Below are positions 1-8,332 of a stretch of DNA of 64,000 bases, piece by piece. The stretch is from contig NZ_JAYDZX010000011.1 in NCBI RefSeq assembly GCF_035607535.1, forward strand, positions 1 to 64,000, written 5' to 3'. This DNA is from Salinimicrobium sp035607535. Lineage in GTDB: Bacteria > Bacteroidota > Bacteroidia > Flavobacteriales > Flavobacteriaceae. The notes beneath the pieces were generated by a model. That model ran no database searches. It worked only from the letters and a program-made list of their open reading frames with translations, and was not told the origin of the DNA. The position numbers and the translations under genes are program-made. Each line of letters begins with the position of its first letter. Positions within the stretch are counted from its first letter, which is position 1.

Positions 1-22
1 AGGATCAAACTCTTCATCGTTA
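1..22 (-). rRNA. rrs: 16S rRNA, 5' end only (continues past the left edge)
   Basis: Read on the minus strand, the first bases give GATGAAGAGTTTGATCCT, the universal start of bacterial 16S rRNA (the 27F primer site is inside it). The gene runs leftwards out of the window, so only about 20 bases are visible. The exact mature 5' end cannot be fixed from sequence alone. The leader and four promoters to its right belong to this operon. Confidence 0.95.
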
Positions 23-158
23 AATCTTAAATAATTTTACAACTACTAAAGGAATTCCTTTCTTAACTGTTTCCAGTTAAAAAGCTCAAAGACGTTTTCT
101 AGTCTTAATTCTTATTTTGCTTATCATATTATTGCTAATATAATACGCGCTGTCAATT

Positions 159-175
159 CAATATGTCAATGAACT
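159..175 (-). promoter_or_regulatory. boxA-like antitermination element in the rRNA leader
   Basis: The minus strand reads GAGTTCATTGACATATTG, the form of leader motif usually seen a short way upstream of 16S in Bacteroidota and compared with the boxA antiterminator. It lies about 140 bases before the 16S start and downstream of all four promoters, the expected place for a site bound by the NusB/S10 complex in the nascent rRNA. Function is inferred from position and similarity. Confidence 0.6.
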
Positions 176-196
176 CAAACCCCTCCGCCTTCGGCA

Positions 197-217
197 CCTC
201 CCCTTGGAAAGGGGAGG
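197..217. repeat. Short palindrome in the rRNA leader
   Basis: Arms of nine to ten bases (CCTCCCCTT and AAGGGGAGG) lie almost back to back and would form a tight hairpin in either strand. The flanking CTCCGCCTTCGGCACCTC makes it look like one of the mobile palindromic units often seen in this phylum. It sits between the four promoters and the boxA-like motif, so it is transcribed with the rRNA leader. It lacks a T-run on the minus strand and is not called a terminator. Confidence 0.5.
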
Positions 218-343
218 ATCATTCCGTATTATTGGAAGGATCGTCTTGTTGAAATAAAAGGAGTTGAACCTTTTCTGCCTGTGCCCTGCCCGGGATTTCT
301 TATCAGTAAAATTTTTGAACTTCGCTCCTGTTCTAAGCGGCTG

Positions 344-373
344 CAAATGTACAACCTTTTTCAAACCCCGCAA
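344..373 (-). promoter_or_regulatory. rRNA promoter, copy 1 (closest to 16S)
   Basis: On the minus strand a TTG (-33 element) at 371-373 is followed after 19 bases by TACATTTG at 344-351, matching the Bacteroidota sigma consensus TTG-N19-TAnnTTTG. The bases after it (CAGCCGCTT) are shared with the other three copies. Confidence 0.85.
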
Positions 374-431
374 GAAAAAAAATAATTTTTTTTCAGAAGC
401 TTCAGAAGTTATGTTGTCTCAAAAGCGGATG

Positions 432-463
432 CAAACTTACAACCCTTTCAACCTAACTTCAAA
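432..463 (-). promoter_or_regulatory. rRNA promoter, copy 2
   Basis: TTTG at 460-463 and TAAGTTTG at 432-439 on the minus strand are separated by 20 bases. It is followed by CATCCGCTTTTGAGA, a close relative of the start region seen after the other copies. Confidence 0.85.
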
Positions 464-524
464 ACTTTTCAAGAACTTTTTTAACTCTCAATCACAACCC
501 AAAAGTTGCTCTTAAAAGCGGGTG

Positions 525-556
525 CAAAGATAAAATCAATTTCCTTTACAATCCAA
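525..556 (-). promoter_or_regulatory. rRNA promoter, copy 3
   Basis: TATCTTTG at 525-532 on the minus strand with TTG at 554-556, 21 bases upstream (a second TTG lies 16 bases upstream). The start region CACCCGCTTTTAAG matches the family seen in the other copies. Confidence 0.8.
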
Positions 557-662
557 GCTAAAATTCAAAAATATTTCAGAGAACTTATTTGCTTTGAAGT
601 CTTACTACACAAAGGCTCAGATAATTCTTCACCTCTGCTTTTGCTCTCTCTCAAAGCGGCTG

Positions 663-692
663 CAAATATACGACCGATTTTCACTTCCGCAA
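663..692 (-). promoter_or_regulatory. rRNA promoter, copy 4 (farthest from 16S)
   Basis: TTG at 690-692 and TATATTTG at 663-670 on the minus strand, spaced by 19 bases, an exact consensus match. CAGCCGCTTTGAGAG follows. With copies 1-3 it forms a series of four promoters spaced roughly 90-140 bases apart. Confidence 0.85.
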
Positions 693-772
693 GTTTTCTG
701 AAAAAATAAATTAAGCTTTTTTTGACATTTTAGAATCCCCCGTAGATAAGGTGCTCAAAATGACGTTTTAGA

Positions 773-814
773 AGTTAGATCTACAAAGTTAGATTTACGA
801 AGGTAGAAGTTGGA
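773..814. repeat. Heptamer array, 6 units
   Basis: Six consecutive 7-base units without phase break: AGTTAGA, TCTACAA, AGTTAGA, TTTACGA, AGGTAGA, AGTTGGA. Belongs to the class of 7-bp-period arrays found at many intergenic sites in this window. Confidence 0.8.
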
Positions 815-837
815 GTTTTTTAGAAGTGTTGCTTTAA

Positions 838-1095
838 CCGCTGTCAGGGCTGATAGCCGCTGACAGGGTGGACGACGACAAGGACTTGCTCTCTTGTTCT
901 TGCTCTGGATTCGCAACTTTAAACCGCTGTCTGGGCTGATAGCCGCTGACAGGGTGGACGACGACAAGGATTTGCACTCTTTTTCTTGCTGTGGATTCGC
1001 AACTTTAAACCGCTGTTAGGGCTGATAGCCGCTAACAGGGTGGACAAGGACAAACTTGTCTTATGTTCTTAACTCTGAAATTTCAACCTTGAATT
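838..1095. repeat. Three tandem 86-bp hairpin repeats
   Basis: Copies start at 838, 924 and 1010. The first two are 86 bases each; the third diverges in its second half. Each opens with a near-perfect hairpin: CTGTCAGGGCT, loop GAT, AGCCGCTGACAG. In copy 3 the outer stem reads CTGTTA with TAACAG, so both sides changed together and pairing is kept; copy 2 has a one-sided change (CTGTCT). Each unit then carries a GACGACGACAAGGA-type stretch and ends in TTCGCAACTTTAAA. The rest of 693-1246 shows no gene. Confidence 0.85.
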
Positions 1096-1246
1096 TTAAA
1101 TCTTGAACCGGAAATTACAAACTGCGTTAGCGGGTGAAGCGGCAGCTTTTAAAGCGCTTACACAAAAGGCGCTTTAAAACTACAGCGAAACACGCGACTC
1201 CACCTACGCCGAAGGCTACGGTGGAGAAACGCCCAAATAATTTATA

Positions 1247-1936
1247 TTATGATTTACGGTCGTCCTTCTTGGGAGCCGTCCATTTATTAGTGAGCTCCAA
1301 AAAGTCAAAATCTAAAGCAGTCGGCTGTTTTTCCAGCTGTTTACCCTGGAAAGCCCTCTGTAGAATGTCCTCTATATAGTAGTCTTCCTGGTTTCTAGCA
1401 GGATCGTATTCTTCTTTCAAGGAAATATCAAAGAAACTCGCCGTGGTATTATACCAGAACGCCCTCCAGCCACTCTTTAATTCCTTTACCAGATCAAAAG
1501 TTGTCACCCCGGTTTGCCGGTGGATAAGTTTCACGAGGATCTGACCTTCGGTACGGGTGAGTTTTTTAAGTTCTGCCGAGAACTGGTTCTCAATATAATT
1601 TTGAACGATCTTAGTATAGCGCTTCCTGTCCCGGCGGGACTTTATCTGGTCCAACCTGCTATTGAGCTCAACCAGTCTTTCGGAAGCAAGCTTGGCATAA
1701 GGGTACACTTTTAAGGTTTTACGCCGCAAGATCAAATATTTGCGACGCTCCAGATCATTCTCAAAGGAAAGTCTACCAAGAATGAGCACTTCATCCAGAT
1801 CAATATGTTCCCGCGCCACAGTATCCCCTTCTATTATAAAATAGTCGTACTCAAGAGTATCTTCAACAGGTTCCTTTACCTGTGCAACAACAGGTAGTGT
1901 GGTAAAAAGGAGAAAAAGGATAAAAAACTTCTTCAC
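1247..1936 (-). CDS. DUF4294 family secreted protein
   Basis: A 229-residue protein of unknown function, recognised as the DUF4294 family found in Flavobacteriia. Residues 1-18 form a signal peptide ending VVA before Gln19, so the product is predicted to be exported to the periplasm. The conserved core includes KYLILRRK (66-73), VYPYAK (77-82) and a segment TRTEGQILVKLIHRQTG around 127-143. The ATG at 1936 begins right at the signal peptide and is the natural start. It is transcribed away from the M42 peptidase gene, with about 100 bases between them; the same neighbour pair is common in flavobacteria. Identification is from memory of the family; no reaction is known. Confidence 0.8.
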   Translation of the reverse strand: MKKFFILFLLFTTLPVVAQVKEPVEDTLEYDYFIIEGDTVAREHIDLDEVLILGRLSFENDLERRKYLILRRKTLKVYPYAKLASERLVELNSRLDQIKSRRDRKRYTKIVQNYIENQFSAELKKLTRTEGQILVKLIHRQTGVTTFDLVKELKSGWRAFWYNTTASFFDISLKEEYDPARNQEDYYIEDILQRAFQGKQLEKQPTALDFDFLELTNKWTAPKKDDRKS

Positions 1937-1970
1937 ATTAAATTTTTATACTGTTGCGCTAAAATCATTC

Positions 1971-1978
1971 CAAAATTA
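1971..1978 (-). promoter_or_regulatory. Probable promoter -7 box for the DUF4294 gene
   Basis: TAATTTTG on the minus strand fits TAnnTTTG and lies 35 bases before the start codon. No good TTG is present at the expected distance, so it rests on the -7 box alone. Confidence 0.4.
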
Positions 1979-2037
1979 CATTATCCAGAAATTGTCAGCT
2001 CTTTAAATCTTATTAAATTCGTGCAAAAGTTTAAAAA

Positions 2038-3126
2038 ATGAACCAGGAAACAATCCTCAACGACAAATCAATAAAATTTTTAGAAAAATACCTGAACAAC
2101 GCCGCTCCAACGGGATATGAATGGGAGGGACAAAAACTGTGGATGAATTACATCGAACCTTATGTCGATGAGTTCATCACCGATACTTACGGAACTGCAG
2201 TAGGAGTCATTAATCCCAAAGCGAAATACAAGGTGGTAATAGAAGGTCATGCCGATGAGATCTCCTGGTATGTCAATTATATTACAGATGACGGATTGAT
2301 CTACGTTATTCGCAACGGCGGTAGTGACCACCAGATTGCAGCTTCTAAAAGAGTAAATATTCACACCAGGAACGGAATCGTAAAAGGGGTTTTTGGATGG
2401 CCTGCCATTCACACCCGTGACAAGGAAAAGGAACAGGCTCCAAAGCTGGACAATATTTCCATCGATGTGGGTTGTTCTTCAAAAGAGGAGGTTGAAGCTC
2501 TTGGGGTGCATGTAGGTTGTGTGATCACCTATCCTGATGAATTTTTTATTCTGAATAAAGACAAATTTGTAAGCCGGGCACTGGACAACCGTATTGGCGG
2601 TTTCATGATAGCTGAAGTTGCCCGCCTACTGAAGGAGAACAAAAAGAAGTTACCGTTTGGTCTCTATGTGACTAATTCGGTGCAGGAAGAAATTGGATTG
2701 AGAGGTGCCGAAATGATCACCCAGCGCATTAAACCGAATGTGGCAATAGTGACCGATGTGACCCACGACACCACTACTCCTATGATCGAGAAAAAAACAA
2801 ACGGACTCACCAAAATTGGAGATGGACCTGTAATTTCTTATGCTCCGGCAGTGCAAAACAAATTGCGTAACCTGCTTATCCAGACTGCCGAAGATAAGAA
2901 GATCCCATTCCAGCGCATGGCGTCTTCAAGAATGACGGGAACAGACACCGATGCTTTCGCCTACAGTAATGGCGGGGTAGCTTCGGCCCTAATCTCTCTG
3001 CCTTTACGCTACATGCATACTACTGTTGAAATGGTACATCGCAATGATGTGGAGAACGTGATAAGGTTGATCTATGAAAGTTTACTGCAACTTAAAGACG
3101 GCGACACTTTCAGCTATTTTGAATAG
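2038..3126 (+). CDS. M42 family metallopeptidase (aminopeptidase)
   Basis: A 362-residue cytosolic dinuclear zinc/cobalt aminopeptidase of the M42 (glutamyl aminopeptidase/PepA-TET) family, which trims peptides from the N-terminus. Metal ligands and the catalytic acid are visible: H71-A-D73, D183 (in RALDNR), E217-E218 (QEE), D240 (in VTDVTHDT) and a His in RYMHTTVEM near 327. Length is normal for the family. The ATG follows a short AT-rich leader; the TAPTGYE-like start of the fold (residues 23-28, APTGYE) lies at the expected distance from it. A strong terminator follows at 3147, so it is probably a single-gene unit. Confidence 0.9.
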   Translation: MNQETILNDKSIKFLEKYLNNAAPTGYEWEGQKLWMNYIEPYVDEFITDTYGTAVGVINPKAKYKVVIEGHADEISWYVNYITDDGLIYVIRNGGSDHQIAASKRVNIHTRNGIVKGVFGWPAIHTRDKEKEQAPKLDNISIDVGCSSKEEVEALGVHVGCVITYPDEFFILNKDKFVSRALDNRIGGFMIAEVARLLKENKKKLPFGLYVTNSVQEEIGLRGAEMITQRIKPNVAIVTDVTHDTTTPMIEKKTNGLTKIGDGPVISYAPAVQNKLRNLLIQTAEDKKIPFQRMASSRMTGTDTDAFAYSNGGVASALISLPLRYMHTTVEMVHRNDVENVIRLIYESLLQLKDGDTFSYFE

Positions 3127-3146
3127 CATCCAAAAATGGCATTTTT

Positions 3147-3174
3147 AAACCTCCTTTTTAAGGAGGTTTTTTAT
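3147..3174 (+). terminator. Intrinsic terminator after the M42 peptidase gene
   Basis: Ten-base arms AAACCTCCTT and AAGGAGGTTT with a TTT loop, followed by TTTATTT, 20 bases past the stop codon. Confidence 0.9.
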
Positions 3175-3245
3175 TTCCGGTAAGTTTTCACATTTCTTTA
3201 CAAGGGCGGCAGTCAGCTGAAAGCTATATTTAAAGAAAAAAATTC

Positions 3246-4334
3246 ATGGTTCTTTCTTCAGATGAAGTAAAAGCGCTCATCTCCAACCCGGATCTAGCCG
3301 CCGAAAAAGCCAACCTTCAGTATATTTCTGAAGAGCAGCTCTGCATTGAACGGCGCAAAAGAGGAAAAGGATACCAGTATCTACAGGAAGGAGAACCCTT
3401 AAAGGACAATGAAAAACTGGAAAGAATAAAAAAGCTGGTCATCCCTCCTGCCTGGGAAAAAGTAAAGATCTGCCCAATCTCCAACGGACATTTGCAGGTG
3501 GTAGGTCTTGATGCCAAGCAGAGGAAGCAGTACATGTACCACCCCGACTGGACAAAGCTGCGTAATCTCACCAAATTCTACAAAATGGCCGCCTTTGGAA
3601 AAGTGCTTCCAAAGATACGTGCCCGGGTAGACGCAGACCTGGACAAGCGGGGAATGCCACAAGATAAAGTTCTGGCCCTGGTGATTAGGCTTATGGAAGA
3701 AACCCACATTCGTATAGGTAACGATACTTACGCTAAGCAGAACAAATCCTACGGGTTATCTACCCTTAGAAGCCGCCACGTCCAGATTTCCAGCGGAAAA
3801 ATGAAGATCAATTTTGTGGGAAAGCGGGGTATTGAAAACACAGTTTCAGTGACCGATAAAAAGCTTGTAAAGCTGGTCAACAAATGTGAGGAAATTCCGG
3901 GTTGGGAAGTATTCAAATACTATGACGAGGAAGGTAAGAAACGAACCATCGACAGCGGAATGGTGAATCACTACATACAGGAAGTGAGCGGAGAGCTATT
4001 TTCAGCAAAGGACTTCAGGACCTGGAGCGCCACCAAGATCTTCTTTGAAAAACTTAGAGAGATGGGGTATGCCGAGGAAGAAAAGCAGAACAAAAAGAAC
4101 ATAATTGAAGCCTATGACACAGCTGCAGAAGCTTTGAACAACACCCGCAGTGTTTGTCGCAGCTATTACGTGCATCCATATGTCGTTCAACTTTATGAAA
4201 CAGGCGGGATAGTTACATATTTCAAAAAGGTGGATAGAAAAAGAACCACTAAACCGAATATTTCTCAAACAGAGGAGGTCTTACTGGAGATCCTGAATGA
4301 TTTCGAAATTGAACTGGAGGAGAAAGAGTCCTGA
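3246..4334 (+). CDS. DNA topoisomerase IB (poxvirus type)
   Basis: A 362-residue type IB topoisomerase that relaxes supercoils through a 3'-phosphotyrosyl intermediate. The N-terminal domain contains IPPAWEKVKICP (residues 66-77) and a GHLQVVGLDAKQRKQYMYH segment. The catalytic set is visible: R156 in THIRIGN, K193 in GKRG, R258 in KDFRTWSAT, and the nucleophile Y308 in CRSYYVHP. Length and order match bacterial TopIB proteins. Its stop is only four bases from the stop of the convergent gene on the other strand, with no terminator hairpin between, so the two transcripts must overlap. Confidence 0.93.
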   Translation: MVLSSDEVKALISNPDLAAEKANLQYISEEQLCIERRKRGKGYQYLQEGEPLKDNEKLERIKKLVIPPAWEKVKICPISNGHLQVVGLDAKQRKQYMYHPDWTKLRNLTKFYKMAAFGKVLPKIRARVDADLDKRGMPQDKVLALVIRLMEETHIRIGNDTYAKQNKSYGLSTLRSRHVQISSGKMKINFVGKRGIENTVSVTDKKLVKLVNKCEEIPGWEVFKYYDEEGKKRTIDSGMVNHYIQEVSGELFSAKDFRTWSATKIFFEKLREMGYAEEEKQNKKNIIEAYDTAAEALNNTRSVCRSYYVHPYVVQLYETGGIVTYFKKVDRKRTTKPNISQTEEVLLEILNDFEIELEEKES

Positions 4335-4338
4335 ATTC

Positions 4339-4992
4339 CTATTGGTCAATAAACTTCAGGAATGCAACAAGATCCGCAACCTCTTTGATCTTATTATCTG
4401 ATAGATATTTTTTTGCGGCTTCCGAGGTAAATTCTTTCCTGATGTCTCTGTGTTTTATTTTCACCTCTGTAATTTCTCCGGAAGGTTTCTGAACAAAAAA
4501 TGAAGATGTCTTTTTGATCTGTGCAGGCTGGTCTTCAGAATAACCCGAATCAGATCGCACAGGCGGAGTGACTTTGATCTCAGGTTTTTCGAGGAGCCTG
4601 TATTGGCTACCATCGAAATGTTCAATAAAAAAACCTTTGATCGTTCGGCCGTTGTGGTCGACCTCGGCAGAAACGAACTTCTTCCCTCCCATTTCATAGA
4701 TGGCATTTTCCCAATCACTCACAGTATAGATATCACGCTTCCCCTTATCTACCTTGATCTCAAAATTTTCAGCATAAATGTTGAAACGGAGTTGCACCGG
4801 AAGATCCGGTTTTCCCTCGAAAAATATCTTTCCGGGAAGGAAATCATCATTGAGGTAGGGTGATCCCTGTGCCTTGTTAAGGTTTGGATCATCTTTTCCA
4901 AAAAGTTCATAACGCCCGTCTTCGGTAAAGATCTGCGCCTGCACTGTCCCTAGTACCAACAAGGCGACCAGCGTGAATATTATGTTTCTCAT
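4339..4992 (-). CDS. Secreted protein of unknown function downstream of acs
   Basis: I do not recognise the family of this 217-residue protein. Residues 1-19 are a signal peptide ending VQA before Gln20. The mature part is rich in charged residues and beta-prone segments (a GKPDLPVQLRFNIYA-like stretch near 60-75 and IKVDKGKRDIY near 79-89) and ends in a helical tail (AAKKYLSDNKIKEVADLVAFLK). It is probably periplasmic. It lies nine bases after acs on the same strand and is likely co-transcribed with it, but a link to acetate metabolism would be a guess. Confidence 0.7.
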   Translation of the reverse strand: MRNIIFTLVALLVLGTVQAQIFTEDGRYELFGKDDPNLNKAQGSPYLNDDFLPGKIFFEGKPDLPVQLRFNIYAENFEIKVDKGKRDIYTVSDWENAIYEMGGKKFVSAEVDHNGRTIKGFFIEHFDGSQYRLLEKPEIKVTPPVRSDSGYSEDQPAQIKKTSSFFVQKPSGEITEVKIKHRDIRKEFTSEAAKKYLSDNKIKEVADLVAFLKFIDQ

Positions 4993-5001
4993 ATTATAAA
5001 T

Positions 5002-6909
5002 TTAGACCTTGGCGTCGGCCATTATTTCATCGACAATTTCAGGATTTAGAAGCGTAGAAGTATCTCCCAGATTCTCTGTATCCTTAGATGCTATTTTTCT
5101 TAAGATCCTTCTCATGATCTTTCCGCTTCGGGTTTTTGGAAGTCCGCTTACGAACTGGATCTTTTCGGGTTTGGCTATTGGCCCCAGAGTTTCTGACACC
5201 AGTTTTTTGATCTGCCCCTCCAGTTCTTCGGAAGGTTCTACCTCATTGTACAGGATCACGTATGCGTAAAGAGCATTTCCTTTCACATCGTGCGGGTAAC
5301 CCACTACTGCACTTTCCACCACGTGTTCATGCTCATCTATAGCGTTCTCAATGGCTGCCGTACCGAGATTATGACCCGAAACAATTACTATATCATCAAC
5401 CCGCCCGGTGATGCGATAATTACCCATGGCATCCCTGTAGGCACCGTCGCCGGTAAAGTATTTGTTCTTAAAAGTTGAAAAATAGACCTGCTTATAGCGC
5501 TCGTGATCCCCATAAATTGTACGCGCTATTGATGGCCACGGAAATTTTATAGCTAACCTTCCTTCTGCCGGTTCTTTGGTTTCGGGAATTTCTTCTCCCC
5601 TGTCATTCATTAGCACCGGTTGTACTCCCGGTAAAGGAAGGGTGGCAAATGTGGGTCTTGTAGGAGTAATTCCTGCCAGTGGGGAGATCATTATAGCGCC
5701 GGTTTCGGTTTGCCACCAGGTATCAACTACCGGGCAATTCCCTTTCCCTATATTGTCATTATACCAGTGCCATGCCTCTTCATTAATTGGTTCCCCAACA
5801 CTTCCAAGGACCTTTAAAGAAGAAAGGTCATGTTGCTCCACAAATTTTAGGGGTTGCTTTGCCAGGGAACGAATAGCGGTAGGAGCAGTATAAAAGTGCG
5901 TAACTTTCAGCTTATCCACTATTTCCCAAAACCTTCCGTAGTCAGGATAACTGGGTATCCCTTCGAACATTACAGTGGTGGCACCAGATAATAAGGGGCC
6001 GTAAATAATGTAGGAGTGTCCGGTGATCCAGCCAATATCGGCAGTGCACCAGTAGACATCATTTTTATCCAGCTGAAAAACATTCTGAAATGAATAGGTA
6101 GTGCCTACCATATAACCTCCCACCGTGTGGACCATACCTTTAGGTTTCCCTGTTGAGCCGGAAGTATACAGGATGAACAACATATCTTCGGCATTCATAG
6201 TCTCAGCAGGACATTCCTTTTCTGCTTTCTGCAGTTCGTTAAACCAGAATTTATCCCTGCCCTCTTTCATTGGGGTAGGTTCAACAGTCCGGCGATATAC
6301 AATTACTGTTTCTATGCTCGGCGTTTCTTCCAGCGCCTTGTCACAGATCTCCTTTAAATTCACCTTTTTGGAACCCCTGTAAACCTCGTTGGCGGTGATA
6401 AGCATCTTACATTCCGAATCATTAATCCTGCGGGCAATGGCCGAACTGGAAAACCCTGCAAATACAATAGAATGTACAGCACCAATACGCGCACAAGCCA
6501 ACATGGCAATGGCAAGTTCGGGGATCATTGGCATGTAGATACAAACCTTGTCTCCCTTTTTGATCCCGTTATTCTTGAGAACGTTGGCAAAATGAGAAAC
6601 CTTAACGAACAACTGCCGGTAGGTGATATAACGTGACTCCTCATCGGGATCATTCGGTTCCCAAATAATTGCTGTTTTGTTGCCAAGCCCGGTGAGGTGC
6701 CTGTCGAGACAGTTTTCGGTGATATTCACCTTTCCACCCTGAAACCATTTTACCTCGGGCTTTTCGAAATCCCACTCCAGGGTCTTCTCCCATTTACTCT
6801 GCCAGGTAAAGGTGTTGGCGATCTCATCCCAAAAGGCCTCGGGATCCTTGATACTTTTATTATAAGCTTTCTTGTAATCGGCGAAGCTGCGCAATTGTAG
6901 ATTTTCCAT
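5002..6909 (-). CDS. acs: Acetyl-CoA synthetase
   Basis: A 635-residue AMP-forming acetate--CoA ligase: acetate + ATP + CoA gives acetyl-CoA + AMP + PPi in the cytosol. It has the adenylate-forming P-loop YTSGSTGKPKGM (about residues 246-257), the Acs motif DTWWQTETG, the hinge region YRITGRVDD, and the C-terminal catalytic lysine K597 in TRSGKIMRR, the residue acetylated by Pat-type enzymes in homologues. Length is typical (E. coli Acs is about 650). The start ATG at 6909 gives the usual N-terminus. It appears to lead a two-gene unit with the secreted protein downstream. Confidence 0.96.
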   Translation of the reverse strand: MENLQLRSFADYKKAYNKSIKDPEAFWDEIANTFTWQSKWEKTLEWDFEKPEVKWFQGGKVNITENCLDRHLTGLGNKTAIIWEPNDPDEESRYITYRQLFVKVSHFANVLKNNGIKKGDKVCIYMPMIPELAIAMLACARIGAVHSIVFAGFSSSAIARRINDSECKMLITANEVYRGSKKVNLKEICDKALEETPSIETVIVYRRTVEPTPMKEGRDKFWFNELQKAEKECPAETMNAEDMLFILYTSGSTGKPKGMVHTVGGYMVGTTYSFQNVFQLDKNDVYWCTADIGWITGHSYIIYGPLLSGATTVMFEGIPSYPDYGRFWEIVDKLKVTHFYTAPTAIRSLAKQPLKFVEQHDLSSLKVLGSVGEPINEEAWHWYNDNIGKGNCPVVDTWWQTETGAIMISPLAGITPTRPTFATLPLPGVQPVLMNDRGEEIPETKEPAEGRLAIKFPWPSIARTIYGDHERYKQVYFSTFKNKYFTGDGAYRDAMGNYRITGRVDDIVIVSGHNLGTAAIENAIDEHEHVVESAVVGYPHDVKGNALYAYVILYNEVEPSEELEGQIKKLVSETLGPIAKPEKIQFVSGLPKTRSGKIMRRILRKIASKDTENLGDTSTLLNPEIVDEIMADAKV

Positions 6910-7099
6910 ATTTTAAATTTAGGAAAAGCAGCTTCAAAAACAAACAACTATAAGAACCTGATAAATAGAAGGATACCTAAAAATTACATTTTTAACAGGT
7001 CAAATTTCAGAAGGAATAAATTAAATTCCTGCTGTTTTATTTTTTCTGAAATATGTACCTTTAAGCTAGCAGAAGACCTAACAAACTTCATAAAAACCT

Positions 7100-8035
7100 A
7101 TGGAATTTATAGATTATTACAAGGTTTTAGAGCTTGATAAAAATGCTACTAAAAGTGATATAAAAAAGGCTTACCGGAAGCTCGCCCGCAAATACCACCC
7201 GGATCTCAACCCTAATGATGCTGCAGCACAAAAGAAATTTCAGCAGATCAATGAGGCACACGAGGTATTAATAGATCCCGAGAAGCGAAAAAAATACGAC
7301 CAGTACGGTAAAGACTGGCAACATGCTGAAGAATTTGAAAAAGCCAAAGCTCAGCAGCAGCAATATCAGCAGTACTCCGGAGGTGGCTTCGGCGGAAGGA
7401 CCGGTGGATTTGGGGGAGCAGAAAGCTTCAGTGGCGGCGGATTTGAAGGAGGAGATTTTTCAGAATTCTTTGAATCCATGTTTGGGGCTGCAGCCGGAAG
7501 AGGTAGATCAACGAGATTCAGAGGGCAGGATTTCAATGCCGAATTACACCTGAACCTCACCGATGTTTACAGGACCCAAAAGCAAACACTAACGGTAAAC
7601 GGCAAGAACATTAGACTAACAATTCCTGCCGGAGTCGAGAATGGTCAAACCATAAAGATCAAAGGATACGGCGGGGAAGGAATAAACGGTGGTCCAAATG
7701 GTGATCTGTTCATAACCTTTGCCATTAACAACAACACCTCATTTAAAAGAGAAGGAAAGGATCTCTACAAAGATGTGGATCTCGACATTTTTACAGCCAT
7801 CCTTGGCGGAGACCTCATGGTAGAAACACTGGACGGCAAGGTAAAACTCAGCGTGAAGCCGGAAACCCAGAACGGAACTACTGTTAAATTAAAGGGCAAA
7901 GGTTTTCCGGTTTACAAGAAAGAAGGTCATTACGGCGATCTCTACATCACCTATAAACTCAAGATCCCAACCCACTTAAGCCAAAGGGAGAAAGAACTTT
8001 TGCAGGAATTAAAAAAACTGAGAAAAAATGGATGA
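7100..8035 (+). CDS. cbpA: DnaJ-class co-chaperone CbpA
   Basis: A 311-residue type II J-domain protein. Residues 1-70 are the J domain with the HPD tripeptide at 33-35, which stimulates DnaK ATPase. Residues about 88-135 are a Gly/Phe-rich linker, followed by two beta-barrel substrate domains to the C-terminus. There is no CxxCxGxG zinc finger, which separates it from DnaJ. The last eight bases overlap the next gene, a CbpM-like partner, which supports the CbpA assignment over generic DnaJ. A TACCTTTA near 7056 could be its promoter core, but the match is imperfect. Confidence 0.9.
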   Translation: MEFIDYYKVLELDKNATKSDIKKAYRKLARKYHPDLNPNDAAAQKKFQQINEAHEVLIDPEKRKKYDQYGKDWQHAEEFEKAKAQQQQYQQYSGGGFGGRTGGFGGAESFSGGGFEGGDFSEFFESMFGAAAGRGRSTRFRGQDFNAELHLNLTDVYRTQKQTLTVNGKNIRLTIPAGVENGQTIKIKGYGGEGINGGPNGDLFITFAINNNTSFKREGKDLYKDVDLDIFTAILGGDLMVETLDGKVKLSVKPETQNGTTVKLKGKGFPVYKKEGHYGDLYITYKLKIPTHLSQREKELLQELKKLRKNG

Positions 8036-8318
8036 TAGATATATCTCAATCATAGAATTTTGTAATTGCCATCAGCTGGAGTATTCCTTCATTAATTCTC
8101 TCACTGAACACGGGCTTATTCATACGGTAATCATTGAAGAAGATGAGTACATTGAGCGGGAGCAGTTGAGAGACCTGGAGAGATTTATGCGCCTGCACTA
8201 TGAGCTCGAGATCAACCTGGAGGGAATAGACGCAATAAATCATTTACTGGAGAGGGTTTCGAAGCTCCAGAATGAGGTACGTCTTCTTCAAAATCGCCTG
8301 AGACGGTACGAAGATTAA
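8028..8318 (+). CDS. cbpM: Chaperone modulator CbpM
   Basis: A 96-residue protein with a MerR-like winged helix (residues about 5-55, including EDEYIEREQLRDLERFMRLHYEL split over two helices) and a C-terminal coiled coil (LLERVSKLQNEVRLLQNRLRR). CbpM binds the J domain of CbpA and blocks its action on DnaK. It overlaps cbpA by eight bases, so translation is probably coupled. The ATG at 8028 is the only start that gives the full N-terminal helix. Confidence 0.85.
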   Translation: MDDRYISIIEFCNCHQLEYSFINSLTEHGLIHTVIIEEDEYIEREQLRDLERFMRLHYELEINLEGIDAINHLLERVSKLQNEVRLLQNRLRRYED

Positions 8319-8332
8319 TTAAAAACAGAAAT

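Noticed and set aside
264..709. Short frames in the rRNA promoter region
   Set aside because: They lie over the promoters and leader and have no coding character.
1..1246. tRNA genes next to the 16S gene
   Set aside because: Upstream of 16S no cloverleaf or TTCGANTC-type T-arm was seen; the tRNAs of the operon would be on the other side of 16S, outside the window.
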